In this document: positions 1-5,583 of the stretch, piece after piece
How the letters are laid out: each line of letters begins with the position of its first letter
How positions within the stretch are numbered: the stretch's first letter is position 1
NCBI GenBank assembly: GCA_036003365.1
Contig: DASYSL010000110.1
Location: forward strand, 1 to 17,168
DNA: 17,168 bases
Source of the DNA: DASYSL01 sp036003365
GTDB lineage: Bacteria; Eisenbacteria; RBG-16-71-46; DASYSL01
Direction of reading: 5' to 3'
Position numbers and translations under genes: made by a program
Notes under the pieces: generated by a model
What the model was told of the DNA's origin: nothing
What the model saw: the letters and a program-made list of their open reading frames with translations, nothing else
Database searches by the model: none

Positions 1-456
1 CTCGCGGTCGGCACTGCCGACTGTCTGGGCGTCGTCCTCTGGAGCGAGGAGCGCCGCGCACTCGCCGTCGCCCACGCCGGCTGGCGCGGCATCGTCGGCG
101 GCGTGCTCGAAGTCGCCGCGGCCCGCGTCAAGCTGGCTTCCTCGGGTCCCCTATGGGCCGCCATCGGCCCCGGCATCCGCGCCTGCTGCTTCGAGGTCGG
201 GCCCGAGGTGGCCGCCCGCTTTCCCGCCGACTGCGTGATCCAAGGCCCGACGGCGCACGTCGATCTGGCACGCGCCGCGACGCAGCGACTGCTCGCGATC
301 GGTATCGCGCCGGATCGTCTCCTGGATCTAGGGGAATGCACGTCCTGCGAGGAGGCGACTTATTTTTCGCACCGCCGGGACCGCGGAACGACCGGCCGCC
401 ACTGGACGGTGGCGAGACTCACGCCGTGGGACCGGACCCAAGCCGGGGCATCATAA
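1..456 (+). CDS. pgeF: PgeF/YfiH-family laccase-domain protein (5' end outside window)
   Basis: The reading frame is open from base 1, so the N-terminal part of the gene lies upstream of the window; 151 codons are visible. Family hallmarks are clear: TADC at residues 6-9 of the visible part, HAGWRG about 17 residues later, then GPGI..CCFEVG, and near the C terminus YFSHRRD.GTTGR. In this family (E. coli YfiH, now PgeF) the Cys of TADC and the His of HAGWRG are two of the three zinc ligands. The third, an upstream His, falls outside the window. Members are cytosolic and have been described as purine nucleoside phosphorylases/adenosine deaminases and as cleaning up misincorporated residues in peptidoglycan precursors; the older name is multicopper polyphenol oxidase. 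The protein ends in the usual place for the family. No convincing terminator follows; 457-552 holds nothing I recognise. Confidence 0.93.
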   Translation, partial: LAVGTADCLGVVLWSEERRALAVAHAGWRGIVGGVLEVAAARVKLASSGPLWAAIGPGIRACCFEVGPEVAARFPADCVIQGPTAHVDLARAATQRLLAIGIAPDRLLDLGECTSCEEATYFSHRRDRGTTGRHWTVARLTPWDRTQAGAS

Positions 457-552
457 CAGCCGAACTGACAAGCCGGAAGGCGGACCGAGGAGCCGCCGCG
501 CAAAGCCCTTGCTACTTCGTGCGCCAACCCCCCGTAGGAGCGTCCCGCTGCC

Positions 553-581
553 TTGACCCCTCCCCGGGCGGGCCCTAGACT
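553..581 (+). promoter_or_regulatory. Sigma70-like promoter of the cyclophilin gene
   Basis: TTGACC (553-558), a 17-base spacer and TAGACT (576-581) match the sigma70 -35/-10 pattern. The predicted start is near 588, giving a leader of about 30 bases before a GGAGG ribosome binding site (607-611) and the ATG at 617. Two other promoters in the window also use TTGACC, which supports this as the local -35 form. Confidence 0.6.
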
Positions 582-616
582 CTCGCGCAAGTCATCATCC
601 GCCTACGGAGGTACGA

Positions 617-1264
617 ATGATTCGCCAGTTCATGGCTCCGCTTCTCTTCCTGGGACTGAGCCTGGGCACGGCCTCGGCCGCCACGCCCGCCAAGAAGTCG
701 ACGACCGCCAAGCCGGCGGCGACCAAGGGGGCCGATACGGAAGAGGTTGGAGTCATCGAGACGAGCATGGGCACGATCGTCCTTCGCTTCTTCGACAAGG
801 ACGCGCCCCAGACGGTCGCCAACTTCAAGAAGCTCGCCAACTCGAAGTTCTACGACGGGACGACGTTCCACCGCGTCATCCCCGGCTTCGTCATCCAGGG
901 CGGCGATCCCAACTCCAAAGACTCCGACCGTTCGAACGACGGCCTTGGCGGACCGGGCTACACGGTGCCGGCCGAGATCAAGCAGCTCAACAAGCGCGGT
1001 GCGGTGGCCACGGCGCGGCTCCCGGATCAAGTGAACCCCAAGCGCGAGTCGAGCGGCAGCCAGTTCTATATCTGCGTCGCCGACCTCCCGTCCCTCGACA
1101 AGGGTGGCTACACGGTGTTCGCCACGGTGATCGAAGGCATGGACGTGGCCGACAAGATCTCGCAAGTCGAGCGTGACCAGCGCGACAACCCGGCGACGCC
1201 GGTGGTCATGAAGAAGGTGACCATCGAGAAGCGTCCTCTGGCCAAGAGCAGCTCGGGAACCTGA
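617..1264 (+). CDS. Exported cyclophilin-type peptidyl-prolyl cis-trans isomerase
   Basis: This 215-residue protein has a signal peptide (residues 1-21, hydrophobic core FMAPLLFLGLSLG, cleavage after ASA). A short Lys/Ala/Thr-rich linker to about 40 precedes a cyclophilin domain from about 45 to 205. Visible signatures are TSMGTIVLRFF, FHRVIPGFVIQGGDP (catalytic Arg of FHR at residue 86) and SSGSQFYI (146-152), all classic for PpiA/PpiB-type isomerases. These catalyse proline cis-trans isomerisation; the signal peptide places it in the periplasm or outside. The ATG is chosen because GGAGG sits five bases upstream and the signal peptide begins there. It stands alone, with its own promoter and terminator. 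The length is slightly above a minimal bacterial cyclophilin because of the leader and linker. Family assignment is secure; substrates are unknown. Confidence 0.95.
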   Translation: MIRQFMAPLLFLGLSLGTASAATPAKKSTTAKPAATKGADTEEVGVIETSMGTIVLRFFDKDAPQTVANFKKLANSKFYDGTTFHRVIPGFVIQGGDPNSKDSDRSNDGLGGPGYTVPAEIKQLNKRGAVATARLPDQVNPKRESSGSQFYICVADLPSLDKGGYTVFATVIEGMDVADKISQVERDQRDNPATPVVMKKVTIEKRPLAKSSSGT

Positions 1265-1303
1265 TCGCGCGATTCGCAAAGCGGTTTGTTGCGATCAAAC
1301 GAC

Positions 1304-1340
1304 GCGCCCCGGCGAACTCGCCGGGGCGCTTCTTGCTTTC
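1304..1340 (+). terminator. Rho-independent terminator after the cyclophilin gene
   Basis: A perfect 11-bp stem (1304-1314 with 1319-1329) closes a four-base loop (AACT) and is followed by a T-rich stretch (1330-1339). This is the best intrinsic terminator in the window. It lies 40 bases after the cyclophilin stop codon. Confidence 0.85.
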
Positions 1341-1367
1341 AAAGTAGCGATTTGCGCGTCTCTTTCC

Positions 1368-1408
1368 TTGACAAGGAATGGGTGGCGAGATCATTCTCTA
1401 TTACCCGG
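1368..1408 (+). promoter_or_regulatory. Promoter-like motif of paralog 1: TTGACA, then TACCCGG
   Basis: TTGACA (1368-1373) is followed by TTACCCGG (1401-1408), with the T of TACCCGG 29 bases after the last base of TTGACA. The same two elements at exactly the same distance precede the two other paralogs. No good TATAAT-like hexamer lies 16-18 bases after TTGACA, so this is not an ordinary sigma70 promoter. The nearest -10-like string is TCTATT (1397-1402), at a spacing of 23. It lies between the cyclophilin terminator and the long leader of the gene starting at 1677. Confidence 0.5.
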
Positions 1409-1676
1409 ATGCGCGCGAGGGTTGGCTCTCACCCTGACTCTCCGCGGAAGCGGCGCCCATGGCCCTAGATGGCGCTGTTTTGGATGATCCCCCATTCCAT
1501 CGCATTCCTCCGGCAGGTTTCTAACGCAGCGAAGAAGAACGGCTCCGTCGCCGCATGGCGATGGAACGGCCGAGCCGCATCTTCGCGGTGGTCGGCGGCC
1601 AAGTCATTCACGTGGCGCCTCGAGAGCTGTGGCGCGGCTCGTCGCCGCCGAGGTCGTCCAACATGGAGGAATTCAG
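1409..1676 (+). other. Long 5' leader of paralog 1, possible tiny ORF inside
   Basis: About 270 bases separate the promoter-like motif from the ATG at 1677, some 110 more than in the two sister genes. Near its 5' end is a small stem (AGGGT 1418-1422 with ACCCT 1431-1435). A 21-codon ORF (ATG 1459 to TAA 1524) has only a weak upstream purine run and no recognisable sequence. I do not see the CCAGGG(A/C)GTTCGA element that the leaders of paralogs 2 and 3 share. The leader ends in GGAGGA (1665-1670), the ribosome binding site for 1677. No known riboswitch was recognised. Confidence 0.35.
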
Positions 1677-2594
1677 ATGCGCTTTGTTTACGGGATCGCC
1701 TTGGCGGCGATCGCAGTGGCCGCTCTCGGCTCGGTGATGCCTGCCGCGGCACAGAACGTTCTCGATACGCCGGCTGTCCGGTTCGTCGAGAACAGCCGCG
1801 CTTCCATCACGCTCGAGGTCGAGGCTGGCGCCAGCGGTGCCCCCGCCGGGTTCGTAGTGGAGTGGATGAAAAAGTCCGATTTCGATGCCATCGGTGGATG
1901 GCCGGCGGACGAGAACGACTACCGCATCGTCTATTGCCAGTTCTATGGCACGCCGACGTGGAACGTGAGCACGGGCAGTTACGTCCTGGGCCCGGGCTCC
2001 AAGGTGCAGGTCGAAGTCGGTGACATCTTCGACGAGACCGGCCTCTATGCGAACTACGACGGCGAGCTGAACGACGCCGCGGCATACGTGATTCGCGTGC
2101 ACGCCGAGGGCACGGCCGACGCGCAGGAGAGCCCGCGCTCGGCTGACCTCGAGGCTTCGACCAAGCCGGCGTCGCAGAACTGCACGTACACGATCGGCTA
2201 CTGGAAGACGCACCCCGAAGCCTGGCCGGTGGGCAGCCTCACGCTCGGCAACAACAGCTACACGGCGGCCGAGCTGCTCGACATCCTCAACACGCCGGCG
2301 GGCGGCAATGGCCTCATCACCCTGGCGCACCAGCTGATCGCGGCGAAGCTCAACATCGCGGCCGGCGCCGATCCGACGCCGATCGCGGGCACGATCGCGG
2401 CCGCGGATGCGCAGATCGGTAACTTGGTGGTGCCGCCGACGAACGGCAGCACGGACTTCCTGGATCCGTCCGTTGTCGCCGCCAACGCCGCGGCGCTCGA
2501 TGAGTACAACAATGGCAACGCGGGCGTGCCTCACTGCGGTCAGGTCAAGACGCACGCGGTCACCTGGGGCCAGTTGAAGGGTCAGTACCGCTAG
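1677..2594 (+). CDS. Exported two-domain protein of unknown function, tandem paralog 1
   Basis: The protein has 305 residues with a signal peptide (1-25, cleavage after AAA/AQ). Residues about 30-165 form an all-beta, probably fibronectin/Ig-like domain (SITLEVEAG, GAPAGF.VEWMK, QFYGTPTWNVS, GDIFDETG). Residues 169-255 form a second domain opening with C169-T and GYWKTHPEAWP and continuing SYTAAELL.IL and AHQLIAAKLN. A tail with YNNGN.GVPHCG (C287) follows, and the protein ends in TWGQLKGQYR just before the stop. C169 and C287 bracket domain 2 and are kept in all three copies, suggesting a disulfide; C87 is extra here. The ATG at 1677 is preferred over GTG 1629 because GGAGGA lies six bases upstream and the signal peptide starts there. 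The GYWK..P module is familiar from exported proteins of several bacteria, but I know no function for it. Confidence 0.88.
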   Translation: MRFVYGIALAAIAVAALGSVMPAAAQNVLDTPAVRFVENSRASITLEVEAGASGAPAGFVVEWMKKSDFDAIGGWPADENDYRIVYCQFYGTPTWNVSTGSYVLGPGSKVQVEVGDIFDETGLYANYDGELNDAAAYVIRVHAEGTADAQESPRSADLEASTKPASQNCTYTIGYWKTHPEAWPVGSLTLGNNSYTAAELLDILNTPAGGNGLITLAHQLIAAKLNIAAGADPTPIAGTIAAADAQIGNLVVPPTNGSTDFLDPSVVAANAAALDEYNNGNAGVPHCGQVKTHAVTWGQLKGQYR

Positions 2595-2623
2595 TCCCCC
2601 ACGCACGTCTGGACGGACGAAAA

Positions 2624-2655
2624 GCGGGCGGAGGCTCATGGCCTCCGCCCGTTGC
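2624..2655 (+). terminator. Hairpin terminator after paralog 1
   Basis: An 11-bp perfect stem (2625-2635 with 2641-2651) closes a five-base loop (TCATG) and starts 30 bases after the stop codon. The tail is only weakly T-rich (TTGCGTTG). The stem core GGGCGGAGGC/GCCTCCGCCC recurs after paralog 2. Confidence 0.65.
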
Positions 2656-2656
2656 G

Positions 2657-2681
2657 TTGATGCAACCGAGTTTGATGCAAC
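2657..2681 (+). repeat. Direct repeat TTGATGCAAC, two copies, 15-bp period
   Basis: TTGATGCAAC occurs at 2657-2666 and again at 2672-2681, with CGAGT between the copies. The pair lies about 42 bases upstream of the TTGACA of paralog 2, where an activator or repressor could bind. GTTGC at 2651-2655 also pairs with GCAAC at 2662-2666, so part of the first copy could fold into the terminator tail. I did not find the repeat upstream of the other paralogs. Confidence 0.4.
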
Positions 2682-2722
2682 TATACCTGCTCCATTTATA
2701 TCCACGCGCTGAACTTGCATTC

Positions 2723-2764
2723 TTGACAGGCTTCGTCCCGAGCGGCGATCATTAGATACCCGGT
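2723..2764 (+). promoter_or_regulatory. Promoter-like motif of paralog 2: TTGACA, then TTAGATACCCGGT
   Basis: TTGACA (2723-2728) is followed after 23 bases by TTAGATACCCGGT (2752-2764). The T of TACCCGG lies 29 bases after the end of TTGACA, the same distance as in the other two paralogs. TAGATA (2753-2758) resembles a -10 element but the 24-base spacing is far from the usual 17. TACCCGGT may therefore be a regulator site or part of a promoter read by another sigma factor. Confidence 0.5.
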
Positions 2765-2922
2765 CGGAGCGAGAGATCGGTCTTCCTCGCTCGCGTGGCG
2801 GCTCCCCCATCCCAAGCCGTCGCCTTCCAGGGCGTTCGATTCGTACAACCAAGAGAGATTCCCGCACTCCCCGGGGCGCGCCGCGCCTTCGAGAATCCGG
2901 GAATACGCACCCAGGAGAATTG
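2765..2922 (+). other. Structured 5' leader of paralog 2, homologous to that of paralog 3
   Basis: This 158-base leader aligns along its length with the leader at 3978-4138. It begins with a 7-bp stem (GAGCGAG 2767-2773 with CTCGCTC 2786-2792). A second stem follows (2797-2802 with 2819-2824, one G-U pair), then a shared unpaired-looking box CCAGGGCGTTCGA (2827-2839). It ends with the ribosome binding region CCCAGGAGAAT. In the sister leader the first stem is made from different bases at the same place, so the pairing is kept while the sequence changes. I recognise no known riboswitch class. Confidence 0.45.
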
Positions 2923-3831
2923 ATGCGCCTCCCGCTACGCTGGTCCGTTTCCACGCTCATCGCGCTCGCGCTCTTGGCACCCGTCGCCCACGCGCAAGGC
3001 AAGATGGATACACCCATCGTGCGCCAGGTCGACTCGAGCCGCTCGTCGCTCACGCTGGAGGTGCAGGCGGGAGCAAGCGGTGCACCGGCGGGCTTCCGCG
3101 TGCAATGGATGAAGCTCTCCGATTACACCGCCAACGGCGGGTGGCCCAGTGATCCCAATAGCCCCCTGCTCTCGCGGGCACAGTTCTACGGCAATCCCAC
3201 CTGGAACGTGAGCAGCGGCACGTACCTGCTGCAGTCGGACGGAACGATCACGATCGAGCTGGGCGATCTCTTCGACGAGACCGGCGTGCTCACCAACAAT
3301 CTGAGCGAGCTGGGCGATCAGCAGCCGTACGTCGTGCGCGCGCAGGCGGTGGGCTATGGCTCGGATGCGGCGAGCGACGTGTCCCCCGATCTCGATGCCA
3401 CCACCAAGCCCGCGGCGCAGAACTGCACGTTCACGCAGGGTTACTGGAAAAACCATCCGGCGGTGTGGCCGGTGAGCAGCCTGACCCTCGGCACGGTCAC
3501 CTACACGGCGGCGCAGCTCCTGCAAATCCTCAATCAGCCGGCCAAGGGCAACGGGCTCATCATCCTGGCCCACCAGCTGATCGCGGCGAAGCTCAACATC
3601 GCCGGCGGCGCCGACCCGACGCCGGTGGCGAGCGTCATCGCCGACGCCGACGCTCTGATCGGCAGTCTGGTCGTGCCGCCGATCGGTTCGGGCTACCTCA
3701 ATCCCGACGACACGGACACGGACTCGCAGGCCCTCGACGCCTACAACAACGGCAACTCGGGCGTTCCCCATTGCGGACAGGTACCGACGCATGCCGCGAC
3801 CTGGGGACAGCTGAAGGGCATGTATCGCTGA
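2923..3831 (+). CDS. Exported two-domain protein of unknown function, tandem paralog 2
   Basis: The protein has 302 residues: a signal peptide (1-24, cleavage after AHA), an all-beta domain at about 30-162 (SSLTLEVQAGASGAPAGF, QFYGNPTWNVSSG, ELGDLFDETG), and the GYWK domain from C168 (QNCTFTQGYWKNHP, YTAAQLL.IL, LAHQLIAAKLNIA). The tail carries YNNGN.GVPHCG (C284) and ends in TWGQLKGMYR. In the 87-residue stretch from NCT to VVPP I count 66 identities with paralog 1 and 65 with paralog 3. In the N-terminal domain this copy is closest to paralog 3: both have NSPLLSRAQFYG and TNN..ELGDQQPYV. The ATG at 2923 is used; AGGAG lies five bases upstream, while the TTG at 2920 would be too close. The exported location follows from the signal peptide; the function is unknown. 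Confidence 0.88.
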   Translation: MRLPLRWSVSTLIALALLAPVAHAQGKMDTPIVRQVDSSRSSLTLEVQAGASGAPAGFRVQWMKLSDYTANGGWPSDPNSPLLSRAQFYGNPTWNVSSGTYLLQSDGTITIELGDLFDETGVLTNNLSELGDQQPYVVRAQAVGYGSDAASDVSPDLDATTKPAAQNCTFTQGYWKNHPAVWPVSSLTLGTVTYTAAQLLQILNQPAKGNGLIILAHQLIAAKLNIAGGADPTPVASVIADADALIGSLVVPPIGSGYLNPDDTDTDSQALDAYNNGNSGVPHCGQVPTHAATWGQLKGMYR

Positions 3832-3856
3832 TTCAGGGCGGCCAGGTCGATCGATC

Positions 3857-3895
3857 GAGGGCGGAGGCGCCGATGCCTCCGCCCTCATCATTTGG
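3857..3895 (+). terminator. Hairpin terminator after paralog 2
   Basis: A 12-bp perfect stem (3857-3868 with 3875-3886) closes a six-base loop (GCCGAT) and starts 25 bases after the stop codon. It is followed by ATCATTTGG. It shares the stem core GGGCGGAGGC/GCCTCCGCCC with the hairpin after paralog 1, so the duplicated unit seems to have included its terminator. Confidence 0.65.
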
Positions 3896-3935
3896 CCCGT
3901 CCCTAATCCATATCATTCTACTTAACTTGGAATCC

Positions 3936-3977
3936 TTGACAGGGCTCGCCTGCCCCCGCCATCCTTGAGTACCCGGT
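3936..3977 (+). promoter_or_regulatory. Promoter-like motif of paralog 3: TTGACA, then TTGAGTACCCGGT
   Basis: TTGACA (3936-3941) is followed by TTGAGTACCCGGT (3965-3977), with T3970 of TACCCGG 29 bases after the end of TTGACA, as in the two sister genes. The bases 17 downstream (CCATCC) do not resemble a -10 hexamer. The upstream flank is AT-rich (about 3905-3935) and could act as an UP-like element. Confidence 0.5.
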
Positions 3978-4138
3978 AAGGGGCGGGACCGCAGGTCTCT
4001 CCTCGCCCCTCGCGGCGGTACCCCCTGCCCATCGCCGCTCCCAGGGAGTTCGACGCAAGCAACCATGAGGTGTTCTCGCGGCCGAGGCGCTCGGCAAAGG
4101 CCTTGGCTTTAGGGAATGCCACGCACCCAGGAGAATCG
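3978..4138 (+). other. Structured 5' leader of paralog 3
   Basis: This 161-base leader is homologous to the one at 2765-2922. Stem 1 is AGGGGCG (3979-3985) with CGCCCCT (4004-4010), extendable by a G-U and a G-C pair. Stem 2 is eight pairs (4012-4019 with 4031-4038, one G-U) closing a C-rich loop. The shared box CCAGGGAGTTCGA follows at 4041-4053, 98 bases before the ATG (96 in paralog 2). The leader ends with CCCAGGAGAAT, the same ribosome binding region as paralog 2. Confidence 0.45.
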
Positions 4139-5068
4139 ATGCGACCTCCCTTGCGGCTCGGGATTATTCTGCCTCGCTGGACGTTTCCATCTCTGGTCGC
4201 GCTCGGCCTGCTGGCTTCTGCCGCCCAGGCGCAGACCAAGCTCGACCCGCCGGCCATCCGACAGGTCGATTCGAGCCGTTCGTCCTTGACCATGGAAGTC
4301 CAGGCCGGGCCTTCGGGCGCGCCGGCGGGATTCCGGGTCTCGTGGATGAAGGCTGCGGACTTCGACGCCAACGGCGGCTGGCCGCTCGACCTCAACAGCC
4401 CGTTGCTCTCGCGTGCGCAGTTCTATGGCATGCCGACGTGGAACGTGAGCAGCGGCTCGTATCAGCTGGCGGCCGACGCCAAGGTGCAGATCGAGCTCGG
4501 GGATCTGTTCGATGAAACCGGCGTCTTGACCAACAACGTGGGCGAGCTGGGGGATCAGCAACCGTATGTGATCCGCGTGCAGGCGGTGGCCAGCGGAACC
4601 GATGCGGCGAGCGACATGAGCCCCGATCTCCGCGCCACGACCAAGGCGTCGCTGACCAATTGCACGCGCGGACCCGGCTTCTGGAAGCAGAATCCCAGTG
4701 CCTGGCCGGTGAGCAGTCTCGTGCTCGGCACGGTGAGCTACACGGCGGCGCAGCTGCTTTCGATTCTCAGCCAGCCGGCGCACGGCAACGGGCTCGTGAT
4801 CCTCGCGCATCAGCTCATCGCCGCGAAGCTCAATCTGGCGAACGGCGCCGACCCGACGCCGATCGCGGCCGCCATCGCGGCGGCGGACGCGCAGATCGGC
4901 GACCTCGTCGTGCCTCCGGTCGGCGCGGGATCCCTCGATCCCGACGACACCGATCCCACTTCGAAACAGCTCGATGACTTCAACAATGGCAATCTGGGCG
5001 TCCCGCGCTGCGGATCGGTGCCCACGCAAGCGTCGACCTGGGGGAACGTGAAGGCGCGCTATCGCTGA
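4139..5068 (+). CDS. Exported two-domain protein of unknown function, tandem paralog 3
   Basis: The protein has 309 residues with a signal peptide (1-31, cleavage after AQA). The all-beta domain (about 38-170) contains SSLTMEVQAGPSGAPAGF, QFYGMPTWNVSSG and ELGDLFDETG. The second domain starts at C175 but with RGPGFWKQNP instead of the TxGYWKxHP of its sisters, then YTAAQLL.IL and LAHQLIAAKLN. The tail has FNNGN.GVPRCG (C291) and ends in TWGNVKARYR. The ATG at 4139 is chosen because AGGAG lies a few bases upstream and the signal peptide begins there; the frame is open further upstream to 4070 but that stretch is leader. The upstream leader and the N-terminal domain are closest to paralog 2, so these two look like the more recent duplication. 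The function is unknown. Confidence 0.88.
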   Translation: MRPPLRLGIILPRWTFPSLVALGLLASAAQAQTKLDPPAIRQVDSSRSSLTMEVQAGPSGAPAGFRVSWMKAADFDANGGWPLDLNSPLLSRAQFYGMPTWNVSSGSYQLAADAKVQIELGDLFDETGVLTNNVGELGDQQPYVIRVQAVASGTDAASDMSPDLRATTKASLTNCTRGPGFWKQNPSAWPVSSLVLGTVSYTAAQLLSILSQPAHGNGLVILAHQLIAAKLNLANGADPTPIAAAIAAADAQIGDLVVPPVGAGSLDPDDTDPTSKQLDDFNNGNLGVPRCGSVPTQASTWGNVKARYR

Positions 5069-5088
5069 GCTGCCCCTGAGGGGCAGTT
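5068..5088. terminator. Hairpin between convergent genes
   Basis: CTGCCCC (5070-5076) pairs with GGGGCAG (5080-5086) across a three-base loop, extendable to nine pairs (5068-5088). It lies between the stop of paralog 3 (5068) and the convergent stop of the PPC gene (5104). There is no T-tract on either side, so intrinsic termination is uncertain. A similar CTGCC/GGGGCAG hairpin lies downstream of the gene ending at 11640. Confidence 0.5.
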
Positions 5089-5103
5089 GAACGAAGCGCC
5101 GGC

Positions 5104-5550
5104 TTAGGCGCGCGGTGCGCCCCCGCCGGGGAGCGCCCAAAGATTGAGGCCCATGGTCTCATCGCGCTGGCGCTCCAGGCTCATGCCGGGGAATGCGAAC
5201 AGCGCCACCTCTACGGTGGCGCCGGCCGTGCCGCTGAACAGGTGACCGGCCCATCCCGAGAAGTCCTTGCGCCCCAGGGTCGCGTGCAGATGGAAGAACG
5301 GCGCCCCGTCGAGGCGGCTCAGGTTGCCGACCAGGGGCGCCAGCTCGACGTCCTCCTCGATTTGCAGCTTCAGATATGTGCGAGTCTCGAGGTCGTAGTA
5401 GCCGATCTCGGCGCGCGCCAGTGCGCCGAGCCCGTTCACCCAGCCTGCCGTGAGCGAGCGGTCGCGGCAGAATGCCGTCAAGCCGGCAACGATCTCCTCG
5501 CCGTGGAAGAAACGCAGCACATAGCCGAAAGGCACTTCCTGGAAGGTCAT
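5104..5550 (-). CDS. PPC-domain (DUF296) protein
   Basis: The protein has 148 residues and matches the plant-and-prokaryote conserved (PPC/DUF296) fold along its length. Signatures are GYVLRFFHGEEIVAGL near the start, VNGLGALARAEIGYYD (residues 38-53), FFHLHATLGRKD (85-96) and GWAGHLFSGTAGATVEV (99-115). In plants the domain occurs in AT-hook DNA-binding proteins; bacterial stand-alone versions are small trimeric cytosolic proteins whose role is mostly unknown. No signal peptide is present. A CCGGAG ribosome binding site lies seven bases before the ATG. It is the last gene of the minus-strand cluster, 33 bases after the propeller gene, so probably co-transcribed, although a cytosolic protein is an odd companion for two exported ones. 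DNA binding cannot be claimed from sequence alone. Confidence 0.87.
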   Translation of the reverse strand: MTFQEVPFGYVLRFFHGEEIVAGLTAFCRDRSLTAGWVNGLGALARAEIGYYDLETRTYLKLQIEEDVELAPLVGNLSRLDGAPFFHLHATLGRKDFSGWAGHLFSGTAGATVEVALFAFPGMSLERQRDETMGLNLWALPGGGAPRA

Positions 5551-5583
5551 GGCGCGGCTCCGGAGAGAGAGAGTGGCGCGAGG

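Noticed and set aside
1608..3053. A 481-codon minus-strand open frame across paralog 1 and the start of paralog 2, and similar ones opposite paralogs 2 and 3.
   Set aside because: They are shadows of the GC-rich coding frames, run across terminator and promoter regions, and show no signal peptide or domain.
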